This document shows positions 25,489 through 36,977 of a stretch of 64,000 nucleotides of DNA, piece by piece. Numbering within the stretch: position 1 is the first letter of the stretch; every line of letters begins with the position of its first letter. Below the pieces are notes generated by a model. It was not told the DNA's origin, did not search any database, and saw only the letters and a list, made by a program, of their open reading frames with translations. Position numbers and translations under genes: made by a program. The DNA is from Galdieria partita (taxonomy: Eukaryota; Rhodophyta; Bangiophyceae; Galdieriales; Galdieriaceae), in assembly GCA_025991245.1 (NCBI GenBank), contig BQMJ01000029.1, positions 1 through 64,000 on the forward strand. Direction: 5' to 3'.

Positions 25489-27572
25489 GTGATACCTCGT
25501 GACACGTTCGAGCCTGTTGTTGTGGGTCGTGAAGAGGATGCGTACCTCGTTACAGAAGAACTTTACGAACTTCACAATAACCGAAAGCAACTTAAGAGTC
25601 AGTTAAACAGTACCTATTACCGTTGGACGATCCCATTCGCGCCTCATATGTTTGGATCCGACAAGACTACTTTTTGTATCAACTATTTGGAGTTGATATG
25701 GAGGTTTAGTGAAACTTCCCTGTCGTCTTTTGCTTTGGACTCTTCCAAGAAAGAGTTTTTGGATAGGTTGAAAGATTCGGCTTTCTTGTACGTTGACTTG
25801 AGAGATCTTGAACGAACTGATCCTGAGGAAAGAAGTCTAAAATGGGCTCTTTTTTACTTGTTGTACCAGTCGGCCTGTCGACGATCGGGGTTTGAAGAAC
25901 CAGACCCTGATGAGTGTTTCGAAGTCTTTAAACTTAGAACTGATATGTTAATTGAGAAAATCCGTGAAGTGTTAAACATGCGTACTGATCAGTTTCTTCT
26001 TGTGGTGTTTGATGAGATTGGTGCTCTAGACGAAAGTTACGGTGAATTTGATATCGAAAGGACACAAGATGGTGAAGTTTTTCCATACAACGACTTCTTT
26101 GATATTGTTCGTGAGTTGTGTAACGAAAACAATCTGTTCGTTATTGTTGTTGGGAAAAGCGAGGGTTTAAGAATTAAGAATTCTGTAGCTTTTGGACCAA
26201 GGGTGTTACTACACTTTATTTCGTTATCACCTTTAAGCTCGACCAATCTCATTGAATTCCTTGAAAAGAGCCATCTCAAAGGACAGGTTCAATCTCGAGT
26301 TTGTGATATTCTATGTAGTTCTTCTTTTTCAGGAAATGAATTGTCAGAGGCACTATTGGAGTATACCGATGGAGTTCCTGGTTTGCTTACTCGTGCAGTG
26401 AATATGCTTTTGAATTATGTACAAACAAGAGGACAGCCTTTTATGTTGAAAGATGAATGTTTATCGTGTATGAATGAGGATAGTTTCCAAAGAATCTGTG
26501 CTGAACCGTTTATACAACACATATCAACTTCAGACGAGGATAGAAAAAGTGAATTTGGCATATTATTGATGATGGCTCTGTTTCATATACCTTTCAAAGT
26601 ATATGATGCACTAAACTCGGAATGTTATTTGTTTGACGCTATTAATGAAATGGGACTCTATCGATATCCTATTGATCAGGATACTTTTCAAGTACTGATT
26701 CCAAAGGTTTTCGTTGGAAACTTTGAGTATCTATCATCTCTCTCGTTATTGGAAAAGATACTTGTAGGATCACTCAAATTAGAGCCATTTGATTGTTTCT
26801 TTTCTTCAAAGTGTCGAGTATTTGAAGGAATTGTTGCCATCCGACTTATTTTGATACTTTCGTCCAAAGTACGAAATGAGTTTAGGGAGTTGTTATGTCA
26901 GTTATCTGCCATATTTAAAGAAATGAAACTTCCTATCAGGGAACCTTTACCTCTTGATTACATGAGATCTGTTGGTGTTTCTGAATCAAAGAGTGAATCA
27001 AACAAGAAACGGAAAACTTATGAAAGTAATGAATGGAACAAGATTATTCAAGAAGCACTTTATTTGGACAAAGTCTATATTCCAGTAGACACCAATTCGC
27101 ATAGTCCTGATATTATGTTCAAGTTGCAATCTCCCGTTGATTCTAAAGTTCTTATTGTGGGAGTTGCTTGCAAAGGTCGTTGGAGTTCTGAACGAATTGG
27201 CTGGTCAGATATTATTGAAGAAGCAGAAAATTTCTTGTTCCTGTTTCTAATCAAGTTTTATCCAACGCACCTGATAAGACTCATTGTATGCTTATTGTAG
27301 TTGGTACAAAATTAGCATTCAATGTCTCACGTGAGTTGGGTGATCAAAGTCGTTGTTACAGTAGTGGAATGTCTATTGAAAGTGAATCTTTTACGATTCC
27401 TTCCAATTGTGAACTTGTTATTCTTTGTGAAGGAGATATAGAAATGCTCATTGACAAAGAAATATTGAATGGACTTGAAAAGGCATTCTCTTCTACTGAT
27501 CGTCCCTTTTTGAAAAACTTTGGACTTGATCTACTTAAACGAGTCCGGCACAGTTTGTTAAGTTGGCAATAA
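25489..27572 (+). CDS. Divergent paralogue: NTPase with nuclease-like domain, interrupted about once
   Basis: Related to the gene at 21875 over most of its length. Shared features are VGREEDAY near the start (compare VNRESAVL), a loop FGSDKTTF at about residues 55-62, Walker B VVFDEIGAL, the nuclease-like SPDIMFK and VGVACKG, and a similar C-terminal region. The loop has Asp where Gly is expected before Lys, so ATP binding may be impaired; the nuclease motif again has Ala two before Lys. The first codon of the open frame is GTG and there is no suitable in-frame ATG, so the true start is probably in an upstream exon. The reading frame changes about once in the last third, so this is either a recently broken copy or a sequencing error. 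The SAM-like tail of its neighbour is absent. Confidence 0.6.
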
Positions 27573-29400
27573 AGTTTGAATTCGTATATTCAATTGTTCA
27601 TTCGGTAATTCGCTCTGCAACATTTGAATTAAATATTTTTGCAAACTTCTTTTTAAATGTACTAGTGGTATTCTAAAATCTGTGATGATTGTCATAGAGC
27701 AGCATCAAAAGTTATCTAATTACCAACATCACTTGTCATTCTTTTTCACAGAGTCTTTCAATCAACAAGTGTATGTATAAAATAGTATTACCTGTTTACT
27801 TTTTTATTATGAGAACATAGTTTAGAATATTGTTATCTTTATGCTACCAGCAAATACAATGTCAGAGACCATATTGAGTTTGATCATTCATATCTTTCAA
27901 CTGAAAACTCTGTTTGAATGATGTCCAACTGGTGCAACCATCAAAAGGGGACTAGTTGAACACTCTGGAACTGTCAACTTATAGTTTCGTTGGTTTGGAA
28001 TCATAAATCCGACAAGAAAATGTGGAAGGTAAAATATAGTTTATTCCAAGAAGGAATTGAAAATATTCTATCAATATATTAGGTGAACTCCATGAATTAC
28101 AGCCATGAATGCAATTGGATTGAATGAATGCTACTAGAGGATACTGATCTTATTTTTCAAGAAGAAGGATACGCACGCCCTTTTATAGAAGATTGTGCAA
28201 AGTTGTTACGGAATCATAGAATACCGATTGATCATGAATCCGAACAAAATGATATATGCTACTTGATTGTCATTTTAAAAAGACCCATTTAAAGTTTTAA
28301 CACTAAATCAATCAGTCATTATAAGCTATCCAAGACTAACTCGTAATCATAACAACGTTTGACATTTTACCTTTAAAGTCTTCAAATTGTTATACAAACA
28401 GTTTCTTGGAAATATGTTAGAACCTTTGCTTTTACAGAATGGCATTTCGTACAACTCGACCTTGGTTGCTCGATAGTTTGTTGACCTACTTTTATTTCAA
28501 AACTCTTGTATGTATTGTCTTGAGATGATATCGCTATGACGAAATCTGTGACAAGGTACATCTGACTGTTGCCCGAGAAGAAACTGTTTCTCCTCAATGA
28601 CTAGCATATTGTTATTTAGTTCAAATCAATTGACTCTATGGATGTCTTGAAGAGCAGCACTTTTATTTATTGTCACTTTAGACAGCAAATCTAATTGAGC
28701 CTGTCGGAAAAAGACTTTAAATGGAAATCCTTTTTGTTAAATAGTCAAAACTTGTCATAAATATTGCTAGTCATTATTTTCAGCAAAGCAATCATCTGAA
28801 AATAAACCATACAAGTACTATGTAAAGGACTCTTATTGAGAAAATAAATTGTACGAGAGTATCAGGTGAACCAAGTCTGGATAAGTTAAAAGCATATTTT
28901 TCATAAGAGTTATTCAAAGATTGTGTTGGAAATGTTTGTCAATCATATGCAAAGGAGCCGTTTCTGTCTTTGCAAGCGATACATTTTCGCAATTTTAGTA
29001 AACAATGATCAAATGTCAAGGCTACTCCTAGAATCCTCACTCATATAGTTATTGTCAAGACATAAAAATTGAATAAATAACAACGTGCTTTTTCAAACTT
29101 TACAACATTTTAAACAAGACAACGAAAAAAAGTCAGTACAATATTTCACTCTGAAAGAGCAATTTAAACAAAATCAATAGTGGGAACTGCAATTACTCAA
29201 ATTGTAGTTTTCACTTGTTCATTGAAAGACAATTTTTCCACTCAAACATATTTAGTTTAAACTTTGTGAAATTTGTAGGATTTGTTTGTTTGCACAACAA
29301 CAATTCAGTTGGCTAAGACTACACAAATCCATCGCCATTATTGATTGGCTCCAAAGCAGTCGTCCATCCATCGGGTTTCGAGATTGAGAGACAAAGTTGG
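27573..29400. other. Spacer with one possible gene relic
   Basis: About 1.8 kb. A 54-codon open frame at 28128-28292 (+) has a protein-like composition (LIFQEEGYARPFIEDCAKLL) but no recognised domain; it may be a relic. The remainder is A-rich with no gene, repeat or RNA seen. The minus-strand frame at 28382-28597 shows no domain. Confidence 0.4.
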
Positions 29401-31830
29401 ATGGTTGCAATGCTTGTTGATTGCTTTGCTTTTTCGTTTCATTCTACGTGTCTTTCCTCAGCCAATGTTCGGTATTCATTCCAAACTAAGGTTTGTTTTG
29501 GAACCAAAGAGTGTCGTTTATGGAGTAGAAGCTTTACAAAACCGTTGTCTTGTTTTGACAAGAATCGTTCTGGTTTTGGTTATAGAAGAGTTATTCTTGC
29601 GTCAGTCATAAATAGTCTTGATGGCGGCAAAGAAAGATATGTTGACTTTAGAGAGATATTTGTACCAAACGAATTTAAAATTGACGAAAAGTTTAGCAAC
29701 GTATGGTTGACGAACTTGCCTAATCTTCATCGAGAGTGTGTGTTTAAAACCGTTGCTTCAGTTCTTGGAGAAAAAATACAAGTAGGAGGTAAAGTTTTCG
29801 AAGTTGGAGAAGAAACTTTCAGAGATACAGCACACTTGGTTGCTCCCAAGCGGTTTCCTGAAGATTTTCCAGTGGAAGGAGCTGATGGGAAAATCTCAAG
29901 AATCTTCCTGAGACGAGAGTTTATCAAGAGGTGGAATAAACACATTGAAAGTCTTGATGCAGAAGGTTGTAGTCTTCCTCGCCGACAGATCATAGTTTCT
30001 GCAGCAAGTGGACTGGGAAAGAGCGTAGAGCTCTATATGGCTGCTGTTTTTTCAAGACACTGCAGGATTCCGGTGCAGTATATTGCAAACACATGGGAGT
30101 GGCTGACGAAAATCAACGACATCTCTGACGTGTTTTCCGGTTACTTGAAAATGTTGCTTTTTATGAATGCAGACATTCTAGAAGAAATGCCGTGCTTCAT
30201 GACAACTGACTATGATTCTTTGAATGGTGCTCCCCTTAAAGATGTCATTTATTTTGCCATGAAAGAGGAAGATACATCTCTGGCTTCAGAAATTCGTCGC
30301 TTTATGATACGGCTTGCACCACGCAATATGTTGATAGTGGATGAGCATAATGAGTTTTGGTGCAACTTTGGTCGTAACATAAATCGATGGCCAGATTTCT
30401 TTCGATTTTATGCCATTATGGAAGTTATGGCTACAGTTTGTAACAGCTCTCTCTTTTTTTCATAATGAATTTTTTATTTACTTGAATAGCCTTATTGCGG
30501 AGTTCTTCTTGCAGGTTCACAGCATCGTCAATTTGAAGATAATTTGCCTAGTGGTTATGGAGACATCAAACAATATTTGGAGCCGCTAAGTTTCAAAGAA
30601 TTTGATTTGTGGCAAGATTTACCTGATTATCCCTCCATTCTTCGTCAACATTCAGATGAAGTGGTCGAACTTACTGGATTGGTGCCTAGAATGATAGCCA
30701 AAATGATAGCTTTTGCCAACGATCTTCCTGATCCTAGTTGGTTTGAGGATATGAAGACTCAATTCACCGCAGATGTTTGTTCTGAAATGATAGAAAAGCA
30801 TTGGGGTTATATCAAACGACTTGACTCTGAAAGAGAAAAGAGCGCATTTGATTCTATGCTTTATAAGCTATTCATGGATAGAACTAAGCCCAATATTACT
30901 ATTGCAGATGAGGCATATATTAGTCGAGGTTTATTAGTTGTAGTTGATGCAGTTTACTTACGTTTTTATAATAGCGATGCGCGTGGTATGTTGTTATCCT
31001 CCTTCCTTAACAGATATGCTTCAAAGAGTTACTTGTCTGAACTTGTTGAACGTTATCGAAGTGGACAGAGCACAAAGGGTCAAACATTTAAAGAATTATT
31101 CTTTTTGTGGTTCATCAGTAGAACAGAAGAAGTGACGATCCGTTCCGATAGCAAACCTCGTAGGAAGTTGAGTTTATCTTGTCATAGTTGGTTTCGGTTG
31201 GTTGGAGATGAATTTGATCCTCCTATTAAGAAGTTTAACCATTCCTGTTGGATATTACTGGCAGAACGATGTCCTCGATTTGACTATATTTTTGTGGATA
31301 TTGTGGATTCTCAATGGCACATATACTTTTTTCAAATATCTGTATCTTCATTCCACAATCACAACCGTGACTATGCAGCTATTGAAAAATCCTTATTGCC
31401 TTTGTCTGGCAAGGAAGAAGATGAATGGAAGAGCTCAGAATCCGCTAGTTTATCAACTAGTAAGACAAAGAGTGAGCAAAACTCAACGAAGCTTTCGAGA
31501 GGTCTCCAACGGCGTAGTAAGAAGAAGAGTCGAGATAACTTGAAACAGAGAGAAGTGAAAGGCGACTGTCAGTTGTTAAACATACTTTGCTTGATTTTGA
31601 ATCGAGAATTTACTATCATATTAGAAGAAGATAATTCTGGAAGAGTTGTAGATTTTCGTTTATTGGATTCCAAAGGTGTTGATTGGCGACACTGCATAAG
31701 TATTGTTTATGTTACCCCATTATCTTTCAAGGAGGCCAAGGGAAGTTTATCTGTGCCAAACTATGTCGAGTTTCTTTGTAGAGAAGGCTTTCCTGAAAAT
31801 TTTCGAGTTTTGTTGGAAGAAGAAAAGTGA
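29401..31830 (+). CDS. RHS/Crinkler-type P-loop NTPase fused to a PD-(D/E)XK-like nuclease
   Basis: 784 residues in two exons, 29401-30439 and 30515-31830, separated by a 75 bp intron with a GTAACA donor and TTGCAG acceptor; joining keeps the frame. Start is the first ATG in the frame. Seen: a Ser/Arg-rich N-terminus; P-loop SAASGLGKS at about residues 202-210; Walker B MLIVDEHNEF at about 310-319; SQHRQFEDN just after the intron; and a nuclease core with RCPRFDYIFVD and YFFQISVSSFH, the Asp and Gln-x-Ser arrangement typical of Crinkler/RHS nucleases. A basic Lys/Arg/Ser-rich linker follows. Family knowledge: RHS proteins of trypanosomes and Crinklers of oomycetes and other eukaryotes share this architecture; their roles include host-cell or nuclear effects and retroelement-linked expansion. 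It is only distantly related to the two genes upstream. Its function in this organism is unknown. Confidence 0.75.
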
Positions 31831-32402
31831 TGTTTTACGATCGTTGTATGGAAGCAGGGTTGTTTTTGAGCTTTATGTTTTACAAGGTCTAGAATAAATA
31901 ATGCGTTTTAATTATTTTATAGTCTTGACTGACAAACCAATGATGAATAATTGTGGAAGTAGAATTGATTTTTGTAACTTTAAGTCTGAGATGGATGGCT
32001 AATGTGCAATAATAGACATATATGTATTTTGAACAAAGTCATTTTTAGCACTTTGGATGAAAATCAACTCAGGTTTCAAGTAAGCTTCTTTAGAGAGTGT
32101 CTTTACTGGGTATCGTCAGTTGTATAGAATCAACTTGTTTCAAACTTGGAGACATGTTTTTCATCCAAACAATCGTTCACAAAGTATTCAGGAAGCTTTC
32201 ATGTCTGTCAGATAAACGAATCTTTGTTGATGAAACTGTTTGAGGAGAGTCATACTCTAAATGTGGCCTAAAATGTGGGCTTTTATTAGTTCTTGACCAA
32301 ATGAGTTGGAGTCTTCATAGCTCTTAATAACATAGAGACACGGACGGACTTTGTTCAGTCATTGAAGCTCTCTTCTCAACATAGTTTGTCTATAACCTCT
32401 AA
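31831..32402. other. Spacer upstream of the decayed NTPase copy
   Basis: About 570 bp with no gene; A/T-rich. It probably includes the 3' end of the upstream gene's transcript and the former promoter of the decayed copy. Confidence 0.4.
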
Positions 32403-34850
32403 AATGGTTTGTTCTTTATTAGAGCGTTCACGATATTCGAATGGCTCTCAATATTACACAAGCGACAATCTTAGCACGAGTCAATTTAGCACAAATACGA
32501 CAATCAGTAATTCTCAGATAAACAGAGAATCAACTGTGTTAAGTGTTCTAGAGAATTTTGTAGAGTCAAACTCTACGGAAGAGGAATGGTTACTATACGT
32601 GAGACGTCCTGTTGTCCTTTTTGCACTCCAAATGGAAGGGAGTGGAAAAAGCGTGTTTGGCGGTTGCTTCCAAAAGAAGCTTCTTTCAGCCTACAAAGAG
32701 CAGTTGTTGAAAAAGTTGCGTGTTTGGGACCTACCTGGGATTTCCAAGGAGAAGAACACAGCAGAACTAGCGTTCTCCACCTGCTGAATGAAACACTGTA
32801 TGTCAGGCAGAATTTTCTGCCGTTATCTAGTGGAGCTCAATTCGAAACTAGTTTTTGCAATGGATAAGTAAGGAGGCACTTGAGAATTTTCCCAAATTGT
32901 ACAGTGTTACTTTCTCAAGTTCTTTCTTGTATTGAAAGTCCCAAGGATTGGCTAAAGACACTCTTGAAAGTCACCAATAAGCGGTTCTTGTATCTCTTTC
33001 TGGACGAAATCGATGCATTGAGCCACCGAGTCTTTTCTATTTTTGACAATTAGGAGGAATGGAGTGCAGTATCTGGAGAGAGCAACGTATATCTCTTTCT
33101 CTTCCGTTTTTCATTGAGTTTTTTAAGCTTCCTCACATAGAGGAATATGCTATGCCTCTGGGATTAGTCTTACGTATCCTTCCTTTGGATACCTTTTGAG
33201 AAAGTGATGTCAAGTTCTTCACAGAAAATACAACGTCTCTTGAAGAACCCATTTTGAAGGTCTTTTTTCCGAACAATCCAGAAGTACGAGATTGGTTCGT
33301 CACACAAGTACATGATTATATAGGGTTTATCCTTACCTTGTTGTTGATGTTTTAACGAAATTGACAGCGTATTATAGAGCTCACATAACTTGTACTTTAG
33401 AGGATGAAATGAAGAATGAACTGGAATGTATGTCTCAGGACTGTATCAGTAGCAGAGTTCCATAGATTAGATTCATCCGTTTTGGTATGACACCAAAGAT
33501 TATGACTACTTTTTCTGTCATGCTTCTTACGAGTTTTTGGAATATCGTATTTCTGTTCGAGGGACCTTTTTTTGAGTAGTTTACAAATCGAAACCCATTC
33601 ATAGTATGTTATGGATATTGCGACACAGCTTGGTTTATCTTGCAGGATTAAACTGAGAGAAAGAAAGACTGGTTGAGGAGTTAAATGGACCACTTATCAC
33701 ATTGTTTTATTAAAAAACTGTAATGAACTACTTGAGAAGCGCCTATTGAAGATTTCTTCCAAGGAATTTTCGAATTTATTTCATTACCAAGGTTTGGTCG
33801 TCAGTTGTAATCTCAAATCTGCAGTTGTATCTGCACTTTTTCTTTAAGTTCGATTGTATTACAGTCCCAGATTGGGAGAGTTGAGTGTATTTCGTCATAG
33901 TCTTGTAGAAAATATTGAAAGAGGACGAAATAAAAGTGTCACTTACATTCCTGCATGAAGTTACACACAAAGAATAGTTCTCACAGAGACTATGATTCTT
34001 GTCAATGGCTGGAAATCAGTTTTTGAAATTACTTGTCAAAGAATGGAATATTTATCCCAGTACGACAAAATTCTAATGAGTCTGGAATTCTAGTAGAGAA
34101 TATTCATGGGGAAACTGAAGAAAATGACATCGAAATGGAACTTGGATTCTATTAGATAAATATTGTACTGAGTTGTTTTCAAGCAGCAGATTCTGATGCA
34201 GTAAGTCGTTCTATGATTAGAGTGACGATTTTCAAGTTTTTGAAATCTAATCTTCCTTCCCAGCTGGAATGGAGAATAATAATATGATTGCAATTCAGTT
34301 GATTATATGCAATAATTATATTTCAGAAATGGCTGGACAATTTACGAATAATCATGATTGGATGTTAAATGATGGTATTTGTTATGAAGAGAGAACGTTA
34401 TTCATCGTCTGTTCCAATCTCCGATTGAAATGCAAAATTCCAGTAAAGTGTGTATAACTGTACCTTTTCTTTGTCAAGTCTTAGTGTTTTCGACCGAATA
34501 TTTGAAATACTTTTTGGGTTTCAAAAGTATTGGAGAGATAAATCAGATGGTGAATACCAATTAAGAATAGTTGGAGCAATTCGACCCTCTTTCTCATTTT
34601 TAGGAGTTCATTTCAGGATCCTTTGAAACTTAATCCTGATGTGAACCCTTAAAATTCAGGTTATTCGTTTTCAGCAAATATATAGTGACTTTCTCGTAGA
34701 GATGGAGAGGATGGCAAATTATCGCAAGTAGAAACTTGAGTACATTTGTTCTTGAAATATATCTTGCTACTCCTGTCGATATTCTTGAAAGCATATGTAT
34801 ATTACATGACAAAGCCAGGAAGTCTATGTATTGTCAACTTTTTGAATTGC
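32403..34850 (+). pseudogene. Decayed copy of the NTPase-nuclease-SAM gene
   Basis: The N-terminal part is recognisable, with INRESTVL followed by a loop EGSGKSVFG that matches the intact gene at 21875 in order and spacing. Similarity to that gene then continues in scattered pieces over about 2.4 kb. These include LLNETLYV, a Walker B-like LDEI, and a late stretch resembling the region after the nuclease domain (AIQLIICNNY). The copy is broken many times and no longer encodes a protein. Divergence is substantial, so it is older than the interruption in the copy at 25.5 kb. The 3' limit is approximate. Confidence 0.75.
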
Positions 34851-35622
34851 TATTCTATTTGCGATTACATATAATCAGTAAAAAATTCAACTCTTTATTT
34901 TAATGTACGTCTATGCTATTTTTAAGAGAATAAAATCTTAGTAGGTCTTCGTTGAAAGTTGCAATTCAAAGTTAACAATTTTTATGAAACATATCTACTC
35001 TTGATAATCTCAACATCGCAAGGAAGACTAGCAGTATAGAAGATCTTCTAGGAAATTGTTCAAAAAGAGTTTCAGGCTTTTCCATGACATAGAATCTCAT
35101 CAACGAAAGCCTTTCGTAGAAATGTTGAGAACTAGTAAGCCATGACTATTGTTTGATATGCCAAATCATAACTATTTGTTTGAAATTAAAAACACTCGAA
35201 CCGAAATATAACATAATATTGCTCATAAAATATGCTTATGATTCTCAATCAAATCGAAACTATTCCTACCTAGACCATTTCAGTAAAATCTCTCTTAGGA
35301 AAGAAGTGTTTAGAAATTAATATCAAAGCCAATGGAATGTTTCCAGCATGTCAGTACTGAGCTGTTGATGACTTCTTAATTACTGAATAGAGACAATGAA
35401 GAACGAGAATATAATCCCCAAAATGGTAGTCCATATCTACTTGTTCCTTGAGAAGTTTGAATAGATTCCAATGGTTTAGAAACATTTCGAAAAAAAAGGC
35501 AACAGAAGAAACTGAACAACTATTTAAAAGATAAAAATGTTTGATACAAGTTGTCAAACCAACTCAAACTTTATTCATTCGAGGAAGGAGCATTCTATTG
35601 GATTCATTGTTCTTTCAAATAC
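34851..35622. other. Boundary spacer between family zone and housekeeping genes
   Basis: About 770 bp with no gene recognised. It lies between the last decayed family member and the 3' end of the desaturase gene. Short open frames on both strands have no domain. Confidence 0.45.
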
Positions 35623-36742
35623 TCAATGGTTACTGCTTTCCTTTATCTTCGGCAAATTACTATACGCCACAATATATTTGTCAGATGTTCATGTAGAAAT
35701 ATGTTTACTCACCTGTAACCATAAAAATAATAAGCTGTCTTTAGGATCCAATCTGTAAATGCGGCACTTCCACCAAAACTACATGAAGAGCGCAGGTGAT
35801 GCATTGAGTGTGCAAACTATTCAACAAACAACATTAAGCAATCTTTGTAGAACAACGAAGCAGGAAGAATTCTTACAGAAGATTCACCCACTGGATATTT
35901 ATAGCCACTATGATCCCAAGGACCCGTGACTGTGTTCAGAGTAATCACAAAGAGTTCAAAATATATATTGGTTTTCTTCATAAAGAAGAAAGGAAGCTAA
36001 AGATACATTATTAGGAATTCAATAGAAAAGACCATGAGAGAAATACAACATACCATATTAGTAATGACTATCTCAATAAGATAGTCTATGGGAGCCATGT
36101 AATGTTGAGAAACAGCTACAGAACCCTTTGTCCTATGAAGATGAGTCATACAATGCAATAAGCCAAATGAACAAATATGTGACCATACGTATGATGCAAC
36201 TCATGTCCCAAAAGTTGGAATCCCCACTTGGAATGCAAAAGGAATCTATGGCCGCTATAGAAGATGATTTCTTGAAGGAATGAATAAAACAAGTAGTCTG
36301 CAACAAACAGCCAAACCGACAACTGGTCATTCTTAGCATCTTTCTTCTACAACAATAACGAAATAGACAATACCTTTGGCTCAAAAGAACAAAAAGCAAC
36401 TCCCAAATACTGTAAAAGAATAAAGCTGGGTAGATAAAATACAACCTGATTGAATACAACTCTAGGCAGCAGCTAAATAGAATATAAGAATAGAGGGATA
36501 CAACAAGACGTGTGTCTCACATACCTGAGAATATGTTTTATGATCTGAGTTATGCAACTTGTAATTTGGAAGAAGCTTATAGTAGTCCAAGATAGCAAAA
36601 AAGCCACAACTAGGAAGACTCAACTTTCCCAATAGAAAGGTTTTCTCTGTTACACTTACGTTATATGGTAGGTAACGAATTGAAACAAAAAGCAAGCAAC
36701 AGATAATGGCAAACTAACGCCAAATACTTCAGTTGTCTGCAT
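35623..36742 (-). CDS. Sterol desaturase / fatty acid hydroxylase superfamily membrane enzyme
   Basis: Non-haem di-iron membrane oxygenase, about 249 residues, read from eight short exons: 36742-36660, 36609-36525, 36472-36374, 36331-36189, 36132-36054, 35996-35877, 35816-35713 and 35659-35623. Donors include GTAAGT, GTATGT and GTGAGT. Joining keeps one frame from the ATG at 36742 to a stop. The three histidine boxes are in order: HRFLLH at about 117-122, HELHH at 132-136 and HSMHH near 206-210, with hydrophobic segments between and a DHSGYKYP motif before the last box. Family knowledge: C-4 methylsterol oxidases, C-5 desaturases and related hydroxylases act in the ER with cytochrome b5. The substrate cannot be named. 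One intron acceptor is uncertain (a 42 bp or a 27 bp intron before exon 4); without the last intron the protein would stop at 35709. It is divergent from the sugar transporter next door. Confidence 0.85.
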
Positions 36743-36977
36743 CTGGAAAACTGCTCAAACACAATGTTCACCAAAATTTCTCGACCAATAAGAGCGAATT
36801 GTGGGTGCTGGAGATTTCAGAACAAGACTTGTATTCGATTGGACAAGGCGAAAGATCTGTTTTGCAGACGAGTTCTCTGAGCTCCATTGCAAGTAGTATC
36901 CAATAGACAAGAGCTAGATAGAATCCCACTTCAAGAGAAGTAGTTTAAAGCTCAAAGATATATTTTTAGAGCCTGTC
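36743..36977. promoter_or_regulatory. Shared upstream region of a divergent gene pair
   Basis: 235 bp separate the start codons of the desaturase (minus) and the sugar transporter (plus), so both promoters must lie here or overlap the genes. I see no confident TATA box or named factor site. Confidence 0.4.
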
